Positions 26,631 through 35,042 are shown, numbered from the stretch's first letter. The stretch: DNA of 64,000 bases from Hyphomonadaceae bacterium (GCA_022841905.1 JALHQO010000003.1:293382-357381), one strand, 5' to 3'. Translations and numbers: made by a program. The notes: generated from the letters alone by a model not told the origin.

Positions 26631-26998
26631 CATTTAGCCAAACGGCATTTCTAGATTCTGTGCGCCTTTGATGCGCGCGTTGCCGGCGCGGAGGCTGGCC
26701 ACCTTAAGGGCAAACCTGCGGGCGATAGGGCCGGGGGGGTTGCCAACATCACCCCTCCAGGACCGCGCGCCCGTCTGCGAGTGTGCGCGGTCAACGGCCT
26801 CGTAAGGGTCAGCCGTAATGGCGCCGGCGTTCGTTTGCGAAAGCGCTGCGCTGTTGAGGCGCTTGGTCTTCCATTCAATGCGGGACAGGTGCGGAGCGAT
26901 TCAAAGCGAACTCCGTTGCCGGAAGCGCGCTCAGCATTCTGTTTCTCATACCGGATCGAATGCTATGCGACACGATCGGGCAGAGCGGGAACCAGCAG
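26631..26998. other. Intergenic region
   Basis: 368 bp between the receiver gene and the kinase fragment, which converge. No conserved frame or operator was recognised. Confidence 0.4.
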
Positions 26999-27274
26999 CT
27001 ACGAGGCTGCAAACAGCACGGTGAAACGCGCCCCTTGATTGTCGGGGCCGCGGCCAACGCTAAGCTCTCCATTGATCGCGCCGATAAGCGATCGAATGAT
27101 GCGCATGCCGAAACCTGTGCTCTCGGCGGGGTTGAACCCTTCCGGCAGAGCCGTCCCTTCGTTTTCGACTGAAAGCGCCCAACCTTTGCGCGGATCTGGC
27201 GCCAACCGGACAATTGCGACCGCGTTGCAGTATAGAGTGCAGGGCGCCCGGCGCCGCGTGTTGAGGCGCCGCAA
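26999..27274 (-). pseudogene. Histidine-kinase ATPase (HATPase_c) fragment
   Basis: 91 residues. The recognisable part is WALSVENEGTALPEGFN, then TGFGMRIIRSLIGAINGELS and GARFTVLFAAS. These correspond to the G1/G2 end of the ATP-binding domain of HisKA_2/HWE-type sensor kinases (G-F-G-M-R-I-I and the closing G-x-F-x-V-x-F). The N box, the phospho-His domain and any sensor are absent, and there is no room upstream before the Crp/Fnr gene, so this is most likely a decayed kinase remnant. A very small anti-sigma-like ATPase is a less likely alternative. A one-mismatch FixK box overlaps its 5' end. Confidence 0.6.
27261..27274. promoter_or_regulatory. FixK/Fnr-type operator, one mismatch
   Basis: TTGAGGCGCCGCAA: TTGA-N6-GCAA, 7 of 8 consensus bases. 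It ends 69 bp before the ATG of the Crp/Fnr gene at 27344, a good activation distance, so that gene may be auto- or cross-regulated. Confidence 0.5.
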
Positions 27275-27343
27275 GTGTAATGATTTGAGGGCAGCCTACG
27301 ATTTGGCGCGCACTGCCTGTGAGCGGGAAGGGAAGATGTAACG

Positions 27344-28054
27344 ATGGCCCGAAACACCGTGGACGCGCCGGTCAATCGATTGCTCTCGCTTCTGTCGGCG
27401 AAGGATTATGGACGCCTGCGTCCCCATCTCACGCGCGCGCCGCTCACCTACCGTCAATCGCTCTACGAGGCGCATAAGCCAGTCGAGGCCGTCTATTTCA
27501 TCGAGACGGGCGTGGGCTCGCTTGTGAACACGATGAGCAACGGACAGGCGGCTGAAGTCGGCACCATCGGCAATGAAGGCTTGGTCGGACTTCCCATCGT
27601 GCTCGGCGACGCGCAGGCGCCCACCAGCGTCTACGTGCAAGTGCCTGGCGTGGGCTTGAGCATGCCGGCGGCGCGCTTCAGGGCGGAATTGGCGGCGAGC
27701 GCCACCATGCGCGCTGTGATGCTACGCTACGTGCACGCACTCTTCAATCAAGTGGCTCAATCAGCCGCTTGCAATCACTTCCACAACATCGAGCAACGGT
27801 GTTGCCGATGGCTGCTTATGACCCACGACCGGATGGAGTCCGAGGAGTTTTTGCTCACGCAAGAATTCCTCGCCATGATGCTTGGCGTTCAACGAACCGG
27901 GGTCACCCGCGCCGCGGGCGCACTGCAACGCCGTGGGCTCATCCAGTACACGCGCGGGATCGTCACCATTCTGGATCGCCGTGGACTGAAAAATCTTTCG
28001 TGCGAATGCTACGCCGTCTCGAAGAAGGAGTTCGACCGCCTTTTAGGAAAATGA
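27344..28054 (+). CDS. Crp/Fnr family transcriptional regulator
   Basis: 236 residues. The cNMP-like barrel at about 15-140 includes EAVYFIETGVGSLVNTMSNG and VGTIGNEGLVGLPIVLGD. A dimer helix lies near 130-150, and the winged helix has QEFLAMMLGVQRTGVTRAAG. The recognition helix lacks the Glu that contacts the G of TTGA/TGTGA in FNR and CRP (R-T-G-V-T-R), so it may read a different site. No N-terminal Fe-S Cys are present. Cys residues at NIEQRCCRW and SCECYAV could be redox-active but this is guesswork. A TTGA-N6-GCAA box lies upstream, and a dense set of similar boxes surrounds the gene. Confidence 0.9.
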   Translation: MARNTVDAPVNRLLSLLSAKDYGRLRPHLTRAPLTYRQSLYEAHKPVEAVYFIETGVGSLVNTMSNGQAAEVGTIGNEGLVGLPIVLGDAQAPTSVYVQVPGVGLSMPAARFRAELAASATMRAVMLRYVHALFNQVAQSAACNHFHNIEQRCCRWLLMTHDRMESEEFLLTQEFLAMMLGVQRTGVTRAAGALQRRGLIQYTRGIVTILDRRGLKNLSCECYAVSKKEFDRLLGK

Positions 28055-28078
28055 CGCGTTTGCGGTCGCCATCAAACG

Positions 28079-29035
28079 CTAGTGGGTCTGCACCAAACGC
28101 GTAAGAGCTGCCGCAAGCGCACTGGTCGCGCGCACGCGGTCTCGCCAGGAGAGCACCACGGCGGGGCCTGTGTCGGTCTTGTTGACATCGACGATGTAAA
28201 GCCGCCCACTCGCGCGCTCGCGCAGAATGTCGAGACCGCCCCAGTCGAGCCGCATGGCGGCGCAGAAGCGCGCGATTTGGTCAAGTTCCTCCGCCGCAAA
28301 CACATCTTCGGGCCCGCAAACACTGACCGCTGTGTTTTGAATCGAAAAGCGCGCCGCGGCTGGTTTGGTCTTTGCGAAAACGACGACTGGACGCCCGCCT
28401 ACACACACAGTGCGCAGGTCGCGCGCCACGCCGGTCTCGTCTTCGGTCTTGATCAGACGCTGATAGGTCTTGCCGGGCGCGGGCGGGCGCGGACACTGCA
28501 CCAGCCGGCCGTCATGCACGCCGTTGAGTTCGCCTTTCTCGACGGCTTCGCCTTGGTAAGTCAGCGGGTCGATTTTGAGCGGATAGCCGAATGCGGCCTC
28601 CATCACGTCGGCCACCCGGGACTTCGAAACATCACCGCAGCCGAAATTGAAGGCGCGCTGGTGGTGCGGCGCTGGCGGCTCGGCAATCGTCTGATCTTCG
28701 AAGTAGAAGGCAGCGTCAGCCTCTTCCGGCGAGCGCGCAAAGGTGACGCCTGCCCAAACGCTGGCGGCCCAGATGACATACCAGGGCCGCGGCCGGTGCG
28801 GCGTGAACCAAATACGCGGTCGGCGCTTTAGCCTCACATGGTTCCACACGCTCATCGCGCGCACCAACACGTAATAGCTGAACCAACGTCCGATATCGGC
28901 CCACAATGGCCAGTCGTTGACGATCCAGACGCCTGTGGCTTTGATGAAGATGCGCCCGTTCTCGGCACGGAAGTCACGAAGCCAGAACCCAAACGGAGCG
29001 GCGTTATCGGTGTTGCGCTCAGTGTCTGACGTCAT
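28079..29035 (-). CDS. Hypothetical protein, ATP-grasp-like
   Basis: 318 residues. The C-terminal part MRLDWGGLDILRERASGRL followed by YIVDVNKTDTGPAVVL matches the metal/ATP-binding end of ATP-grasp enzymes (D-W-G-G-L-D and V-D-V-N-K-T). The middle contains GKTYQRLIKTEDETG. The N-terminus (FGFWLRDFRAENGRIFIKAT) and the hydrophobic Trp-rich stretch PRPWYVIWAASVWAGVTF are not typical ligase parts. Its partner substrate is unknown. It converges with the Crp/Fnr gene (24-bp gap). A short upstream frame ends in a 4-bp overlap with its start, and a perfect FixK box lies 162 bp upstream. Confidence 0.65.
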   Translation of the reverse strand: MTSDTERNTDNAAPFGFWLRDFRAENGRIFIKATGVWIVNDWPLWADIGRWFSYYVLVRAMSVWNHVRLKRRPRIWFTPHRPRPWYVIWAASVWAGVTFARSPEEADAAFYFEDQTIAEPPAPHHQRAFNFGCGDVSKSRVADVMEAAFGYPLKIDPLTYQGEAVEKGELNGVHDGRLVQCPRPPAPGKTYQRLIKTEDETGVARDLRTVCVGGRPVVVFAKTKPAAARFSIQNTAVSVCGPEDVFAAEELDQIARFCAAMRLDWGGLDILRERASGRLYIVDVNKTDTGPAVVLSWRDRVRATSALAAALTRLVQTH

Positions 29036-29197
29036 GGCTCACCATGCACCCGCAAGGAGAGCCCGATTTGCCTCTTTGCCGATCGATCGCTTTCCGGAGC
29101 GCAAAAAGCCCGCGGCAATTCCAGATCGCTCTCATCGTCTTTGTTGAGAAGGGCGCGATCATTGACGCACACGATGCCGAGCCAGGCGCTGGCATCG

Positions 29198-29211
29198 TTG
29201 ATCTGGCTCAA
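29198..29211. promoter_or_regulatory. FixK/Fnr-type operator, perfect
   Basis: TTGATCTGGCTCAA, exact TTGA-N6-TCAA. On the minus strand it lies 162 bp upstream of the ATP-grasp-like gene. The same 14 bases occur on the minus strand in front of ppk2 (63722-63735). Confidence 0.65.
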
Positions 29212-29332
29212 CCGGGCGGGTGGCGTGGACGGTGGTCGTGCGGGATCTGCGTAGTGCGATAGGGGAGAACACATCTTTCCGCGCGGGCCAGCTGCGCATT
29301 GTCGGGCGCCATCGTCTTGGCCGCGGCTATCG

Positions 29333-29773
29333 TCACGGCATCCAGCACGCCGCTTGCAGCATGCCCAAAACGAGAGCCATGCCCGCTTGCACGATGGCGG
29401 CGGAATACTTGCCGGCCGCAATGTCGGTTGTGAGGGTTGGAAACAGCAAGCGCGCGCCGAATTGGCCCGCGGTCTGAACCAAGAGGGCGCCCGCGCCCCA
29501 GATCACCGCTCCCAACAACACGCCGCTCACGCTAATGACCTGTGCAAGTGGGATGACAAATCCAAGCGTTGCGCCGGTCAGACCGAGTGCGGCGGCGCCA
29601 TTGCCTTGGCGCATGAGCTTGAACTCATTGTGCGGCGTTGTTTTTACATAGATCAGCACGAACGCCCCCGTCAGAGCGAGAGCGACGCTAAAATATGCGG
29701 CGAATGACAAGAATGGATCGGCCAGACTGGTCAATGACAGCCCCGCTTCATAATCGGCCGTTTGTCCTGTCAT
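29333..29773 (-). CDS. DUF350 family inner-membrane protein
   Basis: 146 residues from the ATG at 29771-29773; a longer frame upstream has no support. There are four hydrophobic segments: FLSFAAYFSVALALTGAFVL, GLTGATLGFVIPLAQVISVS, VLLGAVIWGAGALLVQT, and the last 20 residues AAIVQAGMALVLGMLQAAC. The duplicated 2+2 helix layout with YVKTTPHNEFKLMRQGNGAA between is the DUF350 pattern. Function is unknown in general. A perfect FixK-type box lies 113 bp upstream, shared with the divergent lipoprotein gene. Confidence 0.8.
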   Translation of the reverse strand: MTGQTADYEAGLSLTSLADPFLSFAAYFSVALALTGAFVLIYVKTTPHNEFKLMRQGNGAAALGLTGATLGFVIPLAQVISVSGVLLGAVIWGAGALLVQTAGQFGARLLFPTLTTDIAAGKYSAAIVQAGMALVLGMLQAACWMP

Positions 29774-29886
29774 AGTGTTGGTCCTCAGAGGTTGGGTCGG
29801 TCCTGTGCAAAGTCGTGAGGCGCCAAGCCGCGCGTCCGACTGGCCGTCTTGCACGCTTGTGATGCTGCGGGCGCGACCCGTGGGCG

Positions 29887-29900
29887 TTGAGCGACATCAA
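29887..29900. promoter_or_regulatory. FixK/Fnr-type operator, perfect
   Basis: TTGAGCGACATCAA between the DUF350 gene (minus, start 29773) and the META lipoprotein gene (plus, start 29983). The distances, 113 and 82 bp, allow control of either or both. Confidence 0.65.
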
Positions 29901-29982
29901 AGCCTTGGCGCAAAGGGAGCATTACGCTTTCGCCTCATCATTGAGCGCTCGGCGGCGCATCCAACTCACGCGGGGGGGCTTC

Positions 29983-30459
29983 ATGCGGCTCGCAATCTGT
30001 TTGGCCCATCTGGCGCGCGTTAGTGTCGCCGCGTCCGGATTAGTCGCCTGCGGATCGCTCCAGGGCGAACTGCCTGGTGAACTCGGCGGATCCTGGGTCG
30101 TCCAAGAAATTGCCGGCGCATCCTTGGGAGAGGGCGTCGACATCTACATGGAGATCGACGCGCGCACCGGCGCCATCACGGGCTTTTCAGGATGCAATGA
30201 ATTCTCGGCGGCGATGGGGGCTTTCTCCAACGCCGTGGCCGTTGGCTCCATCCAAGAGCAGCCGGGAGAATGCGCAAGCGCCGAAGCCGCCACCGATGAA
30301 GCGCGCTTCCTTGGCGTGCTGACCTCGGTGCATCGCTTCCGGCGGCGCGGCAAGGCGCTTGAGCTTTTGCCCCAAGAGCAAGGTGAAGCCCTCTTGCAGC
30401 TGCGGCTCGACGATTTCGCAACTTTGACCCGTCCAGCGCCGCCGCCCGCGTCTCAGTAA
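29983..30459 (+). CDS. META-domain (HslJ-like) lipoprotein
   Basis: 158 residues from the ATG at 29983. The signal peptide MRLAICLAHLARVSVAASGL ends in the lipobox L-V-A-C with the lipidated Cys at residue 23. The mature part has GSWVVQEIAG, ITGFSGCNEFSAAMG and RFLGVLTSVHRFRRRG. These match the META/HslJ fold (the G-x-x-G-C-N motif and the closing helix). Family members are heat-shock or novobiocin-resistance lipoproteins of uncertain mechanism; Ser/Ala-rich ends suggest a periplasmic location. A FixK-type box lies 82 bp upstream. Confidence 0.8.
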   Translation: MRLAICLAHLARVSVAASGLVACGSLQGELPGELGGSWVVQEIAGASLGEGVDIYMEIDARTGAITGFSGCNEFSAAMGAFSNAVAVGSIQEQPGECASAEAATDEARFLGVLTSVHRFRRRGKALELLPQEQGEALLQLRLDDFATLTRPAPPPASQ

Positions 30460-30655
30460 GCGAGAACGCGCGCTGGTGCTTCGCTGGACACTGCGTCTTC
30501 CCGGGATACCTGGGTCGGCGCCTGCGCGCTCTCGATGGCGATCAGTTTTGGCGCGCTCGGATGGAGACTGGGAACGCTTCAGCGAGATGGGCGTTGCTCA
30601 TTCGAAGGCTTGACTCATCCCCCGCCCACAGCCTTCATCTATCAATGCTTCAAAA

Positions 30656-30680
30656 GCGGCCCGCTCCCTAGGCGGGCCGC
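30656..30680. terminator. Strong GC hairpin, possible terminator (minus strand) or leader stem
   Basis: GCGGCCCGC (30656-30664) and GCGGGCCGC (30672-30680) are perfect complements around a 7-base loop. On the minus strand it is followed by TTTTG, so it could end minus-strand transcription. On the plus strand it lies just before the ribosome-binding site of the 30702 gene, with no T tract. Confidence 0.45.
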
Positions 30681-30701
30681 ACTTGCGCATAAGGAGACAC
30701 G

Positions 30702-30968
30702 GTGACCGGGCGCCGATTAACAGAGCTTGAAAAGCAACAGATCGCGGCTGCTGCACTCGCCGAGTATTTGCGCGAGAACCCTGGCGCTCGGGCGCCCACC
30801 ATTACTGTTGGCGATGTCACACACCCTAACGGACAGCCGCAGATCACTATTGAGCCGCGGAGGGCAATGGGGCGCCACACTTCGGAGAATGAATGCCGCG
30901 CCGCTTATCCTCCCGGGCGGACTCAGGAACATCGGGTGTCCGGTCACGTTTCCTCGCTGGGCGGCTGA
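30702..30968 (+). CDS. Small hypothetical protein (88 aa), GTG start
   Basis: Starts at GTG 30702 with an excellent AAGGAG five bases upstream. Residues 1-55 look real: RLTELEKQQIAAAALAEYLR forms a helix and TITVGDVTHPNGQPQITIEP a beta hairpin. The last 30 residues are less convincing. It follows the GC hairpin at 30656 and is 17 bp upstream of the membrane microprotein at 30986, so the two may share an mRNA. No family recognised. Confidence 0.55.
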   Translation: MTGRRLTELEKQQIAAAALAEYLRENPGARAPTITVGDVTHPNGQPQITIEPRRAMGRHTSENECRAAYPPGRTQEHRVSGHVSSLGG

Positions 30969-30985
30969 CCGACCAGGCTCTTATT

Positions 30986-31210
30986 ATGTCAATACGTTTA
31001 CAGATCGCCGCCATCATTTTCATGATGGTGCAGGGCGTGTTTTTCGGCATTGGCGTGGTGATCGTGTTGGCCACGCCGCTCAAAGCATCGGCAGCGCAAC
31101 TCATTCCACTGGTCATCGGCGTCAGTGTTCTTCTGTCAGCGCCCACAGCCTGGCTGATCGCGCCGCTCATGCGATCTGCGCACCAGAGAAAACACGACGC
31201 CCGCGAGTGA
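30986..31210 (+). CDS. Small two-helix membrane protein (74 aa)
   Basis: From the ATG at 30986: MSIRLQIAAIIFMMVQGVFF, then GIGVVIVLATPLK and a second helix LIPLVIGVSVLLSAPTAWLI, with the basic tail RSAHQRKHDARE. Two transmembrane helices joined by a short polar turn, with a cytoplasmic basic end. No ribosome-binding site is evident. No named family. Confidence 0.6.
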   Translation: MSIRLQIAAIIFMMVQGVFFGIGVVIVLATPLKASAAQLIPLVIGVSVLLSAPTAWLIAPLMRSAHQRKHDARE

Positions 31211-31259
31211 AAGGAATTTTCATCGCCGAACACGCTTGCGCGCGCAGGAGCCGCCGCGA

Positions 31260-31273
31260 TTGACCCTGCTCAA
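31260..31273. promoter_or_regulatory. FixK/Fnr-type operator, perfect
   Basis: TTGACCCTGCTCAA, exact TTGA-N6-TCAA. Its end is 65 bp upstream of the 41-residue microprotein start at 31339; a site centred near -41 would give a leader of about 30 nt including the AGGGA ribosome-binding sequence. Confidence 0.7.
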
Positions 31274-31338
31274 CGACAAATTCGGCAAACCGGCGTTTCC
31301 CTCGCCAAGACGCGGTAACGAGAGGGATGGGATCGGCC

Positions 31339-31464
31339 ATGCTGCACAAGCGCATATTGGAGTGGCAAGCCCGCCATCCCACCGTGACGTGGCTCTTCTG
31401 GGCGCTGGTCTGGGCAGCGGTGGTTGTTGCTTTGGTCTGGCCAAATCCTGCGCACGGCCTTTGA
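31339..31464 (+). CDS. 41-residue membrane microprotein (paralogue of 62199-62324)
   Basis: Starts MLHKRILEWQARHPTVTWLF and ends VWPNPAHGL. It has one hydrophobic helix (residues 16-34) flanked by a basic N-terminus and the polar PNPAHG tail. The gene at 62199-62324 encodes another 41-residue protein identical in the MLHK-x-ILEWQARHPT-x-TW block and in WPNPAHG, with conservative changes inside the helix. Preserved length and termini across diverged DNA are strong evidence of coding. AGGGA lies upstream of the start and a perfect FixK-type box 65 bp upstream. Function unknown; a small subunit or regulator of a membrane complex is possible. Confidence 0.8.
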   Translation: MLHKRILEWQARHPTVTWLFWALVWAAVVVALVWPNPAHGL

Positions 31465-31818
31465 CCCTTCACAGTAGGGCTGTCAGCGCCCGCTCTCTCG
31501 TTTGCAATCTAGTCCAAGGTCGCATCGATAGTTCGCAGAACGTCTCAGCCACGCGGCGCTGAAAAGCAAAAGTGTCCAATCAGAACATTGGGTGAATGCA
31601 CTGCTTGATTGCGCCATTGCGCCATGGCGGTTGCCGCACGCGGCTTCACCGCGTTCAGCGCCGTCCAGTCCAGTGGGGCGCCAAACGCGATTGCGTCGCG
31701 CAGCCTAGACGGTCAGTGTGCGCGTTCTCGGCAGGCAAAAGTGCAGGGCGTCTGCGATTGCGCGCGGGGCTGTCGCCGCCGCTGCACGGCAGCTTGGGTC
31801 GCGAGAAAGCCTTTCCAG
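31465..31818. other. Intergenic region, no gene seen
   Basis: 354 bp after the microprotein. Short frames on the plus strand (from about 31596) are Arg/Ala-rich with no ribosome-binding site. No FixK box or strong hairpin seen. Confidence 0.4.
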
Positions 31819-32138
31819 CTAGGAGGGGTTCAAGGTGTATCCCTGCTGCTGCAGCAAGGCGTGCGCAGTCATCGCCGAGAGCGCAAGCCTAACATCCGGC
31901 AACAAGTCATCTGCGCCGATGTCGTAATGCGCCGCCGTTTGGCCGCAGAGATAGATCTCAACCTGGTTTGCAATGAGCGCGGCGACGAGGCCGGCGTTTG
32001 CATTGTCCTCTCCGGGCTGGGGATGCAAGACAAGATCGCGGGCCGCGGCGCCGCGTTATATGACCAAGCAACCTGCACCTCCGCTTCTGGGATTTTGGCG
32101 ACATCTCCGAGTGACTGAGATGGAGGCGCTCTGGCCAC
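31819..32138 (-). pseudogene. DsrE-family protein, frameshifted and 5'-truncated
   Basis: Reading from 32028 to 31819 gives NANAGLVAALIANQVEIYLC, then GQTAAHYDIGADDLLPDV and ALSAMTAHALLQQQGYTLNP. This is the C-terminal part of DsrE-like proteins, including the C-G-Q-T and S-A-M-T signatures. The upstream half of the domain continues only in another frame (AEVQVAWSYNAA), joining near 32060 at a GC-rich run, and the beginning of the family is missing. It therefore looks like a decaying gene, or carries a sequencing frameshift. Members of this family are cytoplasmic or periplasmic sulfur-related proteins. Confidence 0.55.
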
Positions 32139-32229
32139 TCGTAACTTTTTGTCGGCGGGTCATGAATTGGCCCATTGCGGACCGTCGAGCCAGAGGTCGC
32201 AAGCGGCCGCTTTGGCGCAGAAAACGGAC

Positions 32230-33723
32230 TTAGCGCGTCAGTCCGTCGTCAAGCCTGGCGCACACAGTGCGCAGCTCTTGAAACTCGCCTAGACCGTAGT
32301 GCGAGCCCTCTCGACCGATGCCGGATTCTTTACAGCCGCCGAAGGGCGCTACCTCCGTTGAAATGAGCCCTGTGTTGAGGCCGACCATGCCGTAATCCAG
32401 CGCTTCACAAATGCCGTGGGCGAGGTTGAAGTCGCGAGTGTAGAGGTAAGAGGCAAGGCCAGCGCGCGAGGCGTTGGCGAGGGTGACGGCTTCATCGTTG
32501 CTACTGACCCGCACCAGGCCAGCGATAGGCCCGAAGGTCTCTTCGCGGCACAGCAGCGCGTCCGCGGCGACGTTGGTCAGAACTGTGGGTTTGAGGTAGG
32601 GCTTGCCCGCTATATGCGTTTCGCCGCCGGTCACGACGCGTGCGCCGTGCTGAATGGCGTCGGCCACATGCGCTCGAACCTTGGCGACTGCGCGTAGATC
32701 GATCAACGGCCCTTGGTCTGTCTCGCTCGCGAGCCCATCGCCCACGCGCAGCGCGCGCGCCCGTTCGGCCAAGCCTTCCGCGAATGCATCATAGACGGCG
32801 TCATGGACCAGGAATCGATTGGCGCACACGCAGGTCTGGCCAGTGTTGCGAAACTTGGACGCGAGGGCGCCTGCGATGGCGGCGTCAATGTCGGCGTCGG
32901 CGCAAACGATGAACGGGGCATTACCGCCAAGTTCCAGCGAAACGCGCTTCACGGTGCTCATGCAGCGCGCGGCAAGCAGTTTGCCGACCGCGGTTGAGCC
33001 GGTGAAGGTGAACTTCGCGACGCGCGGATCCGAGACCAGAATATCGCCGATTGCCTCCGGCGTCCCGGTCACGACATTGAACACGCCGTCCGGCACGCCG
33101 GCTTCTACACTGAGAGCCGCGAGCGCCAACGCGCTAAAGGGAGTAAGCTCCGATGGCTTCAGAACGACAGTGCAGCCTGCCGCCAGCGCGGGCGCGACTT
33201 TGCGAGTAATCATCGCGGCGGGAAAATTCCACGGCGTGATCGCGGCGACGACGCCGACAGGGCGTCGATCGACCCAGATGCGGGTGTCGCGTGTGTGGCC
33301 GGGAATGATGTCGCCGTAGGAGCGCTTTCCTTCTTCGGAGAACCACTCAATGAACGCCGCCGCGTAGGCGATCTCGGAGCGGGCTTCGGCGAGAGGCTTG
33401 CCTTGCTCGGCGGTCATCAGCCGCGCCAAATCCTCTTTGTGAGAAAGAATTAGTTCGAACCAGCGGCGCAGAACGGCGCTGCGTTCTTTGGCCGAATGCG
33501 CGCGCCACGCCGGCAGCGCCTTGTCCGCCGCCATGACCGCGCGCTTTGTCTCGTCGCCGCCAAGGTCGGGGACGCTGGCGATCTCGACGCCGGTGGCAGG
33601 GTTGGTGACGGCGACGCGCCGCTCGCCGTCGATCCACGCGCCATTGATGAAGGCGCGTGTTTTGAGCAGAGCGGGATGCGTCAACGCGATGCGCGCAACT
33701 TCGTCGGATCCGTCCCCGCTCAT
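32230..33723 (-). CDS. gabD: NAD(P)-dependent succinate-semialdehyde dehydrogenase
   Basis: 497 residues, the usual length. It oxidises succinate semialdehyde to succinate, the second step of GABA degradation. Rossmann and catalytic features: TPWNFPAAMITRKVAPALAA (cofactor site), FTGSTAVGKLL, the catalytic Glu in VSLELGGNAPFIV (about residue 263) and the catalytic Cys in NTGQTCVCANR (about residue 297). The second Cys two residues on is typical of SSADH. It starts 2 bp after the stop of gabT, so the two form one operon. Confidence 0.92.
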   Translation of the reverse strand: MSGDGSDEVARIALTHPALLKTRAFINGAWIDGERRVAVTNPATGVEIASVPDLGGDETKRAVMAADKALPAWRAHSAKERSAVLRRWFELILSHKEDLARLMTAEQGKPLAEARSEIAYAAAFIEWFSEEGKRSYGDIIPGHTRDTRIWVDRRPVGVVAAITPWNFPAAMITRKVAPALAAGCTVVLKPSELTPFSALALAALSVEAGVPDGVFNVVTGTPEAIGDILVSDPRVAKFTFTGSTAVGKLLAARCMSTVKRVSLELGGNAPFIVCADADIDAAIAGALASKFRNTGQTCVCANRFLVHDAVYDAFAEGLAERARALRVGDGLASETDQGPLIDLRAVAKVRAHVADAIQHGARVVTGGETHIAGKPYLKPTVLTNVAADALLCREETFGPIAGLVRVSSNDEAVTLANASRAGLASYLYTRDFNLAHGICEALDYGMVGLNTGLISTEVAPFGGCKESGIGREGSHYGLGEFQELRTVCARLDDGLTR

Positions 33724-33725
33724 GC

Positions 33726-35003
33726 TTACAGCGCCAACGCCGCTTCAAGCCGCGACAGGCCGTCGTCAAACAGATCGTCCTCGATTGTCAGCGGATAGAG
33801 CAGGCGAATGGTCTCGCCGGCAACGCCGCAAGACAAAAGGATAAGACCATGCTGTAACGCATTGGCCGTCACGCGTTTGGCCGCGGCGCCGTCTGGAGCG
33901 GCGGCGCCGCGCTCGCTTATCAGGTCGAATGCGATCATTGAGCCGAGGCCGCGAATGTCGTCTATCGGGGCGATGTCATTGCGCCGGCGCAGTGTCTCCA
34001 ATCGCGCTTTCGCACGAGCGCCGAGTATCTCCGCGCGTGCACATAGGCCTTCGGTCTCAATCACGTCGAGGACGGCGAGCGCGGCCGCGCAACCAATCGG
34101 CGAGCCGCCATAGGTGCCGCCGAGCCCGCCTGGATCGACACGGTCCATCACATCTGCCCGGCCGACGACGCCCGAGAGCGGAAAGCCGCCTGCCAACGAT
34201 TTGGCCATCGTGATGAGGTCGGCATGGACGTCATAGTGCTCCATGGCGAAGAGCTTGCCTGTGCGGGCAAATCCGGTTTGCACTTCATCGGCGATGAGCA
34301 GAATGCCGTTGGCGTCGCAGATTTTGCGTAGCGCACGCATCAATTCTGGCGGTGCTTGGTGGAAGCCGCCTTCGCCCTGCACCGGCTCAAGAACGATCGC
34401 CGCCACACGGTCGGGACCGATATCAGCGCGCAAAATGTGGTCCAGCACGAGCAGCGACGTTTCGACATCCACACCGTAGCGCATCACCGGGAAGGGGACG
34501 TGAAAGACGTCCGCCGAAGACGGGCCGAATTGGTTTTTGTAGGGCGCTACTTTGCCTGTCATCGCCATGGTCAGCGCTGTCCGGCCGTGAAAGGCGCCGC
34601 TGAACGAGATGATCCCTGAGCGCCCAGTAGCGGCCCGCGCGATCTTCACTGCGTTTTCGACCGCCTCGGCTCCGGTGGTGAAGAGAATCGTGCGCGCTTC
34701 GCCGACAACCGGCGCGCGTTTGTTCAGCTTCTCGGCCAGCTCGACGTATTGCTCATAGGCGCAAACTTGGAATGCCGTGTGCGTGAACCGGTCGAGTTGG
34801 ACCCGCACGGCGTCGATCACCTTGGGATGGCGATGGCCGGTATTGAGCACGGCGATGCCGCCGGCGAAGTCGATGTACTCACGGCCTTCTGCGTCCCAGA
34901 GCCGTGCGTTCTCCGCGCGCGCGGCAAAGACGGCCGTTGCAGTAGAGACACCGCGCGGGATGGCTTTCGTGCGGCGGGCGAGAAGTTCAGCGTTTGTGGT
35001 CAT
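33726..35003 (-). CDS. gabT: 4-aminobutyrate aminotransferase
   Basis: 425 residues from the ATG at 35001-35003, with GGAG upstream; the frame is open much further but that part is non-coding leader. Class III PLP aminotransferase: FTTGAEAVENAVKIARAAT (PLP phosphate loop), FSGAFHGRTALTMAMTG, LIADEVQTGFARTGKLF (Asp to the pyridine N) and TMAKSLAGGFPLSGVVG (PLP Lys of MAKSLAGG). It moves the amino group of GABA to 2-oxoglutarate. It forms an operon with gabD and is divergent from the MocR-like gene 80 bp away, its likely regulator. Related omega-amino acids could also be substrates. Confidence 0.93.
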   Translation of the reverse strand: MTTNAELLARRTKAIPRGVSTATAVFAARAENARLWDAEGREYIDFAGGIAVLNTGHRHPKVIDAVRVQLDRFTHTAFQVCAYEQYVELAEKLNKRAPVVGEARTILFTTGAEAVENAVKIARAATGRSGIISFSGAFHGRTALTMAMTGKVAPYKNQFGPSSADVFHVPFPVMRYGVDVETSLLVLDHILRADIGPDRVAAIVLEPVQGEGGFHQAPPELMRALRKICDANGILLIADEVQTGFARTGKLFAMEHYDVHADLITMAKSLAGGFPLSGVVGRADVMDRVDPGGLGGTYGGSPIGCAAALAVLDVIETEGLCARAEILGARAKARLETLRRRNDIAPIDDIRGLGSMIAFDLISERGAAAPDGAAAKRVTANALQHGLILLSCGVAGETIRLLYPLTIEDDLFDDGLSRLEAALAL

Positions 35004-35042
35004 GAAATGAGCTCCGCCCTTTACTGACGCGCGTCTGAGGTA

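Noticed and set aside
29032..29172. Short gene from a GTG at 29172 overlapping the ATP-grasp-like start by 4 bp
   Set aside because: The ATGA overlap is suggestive, but the start would lie only 25 bp from the FixK box and the residues show no pattern; kept only as a remark.
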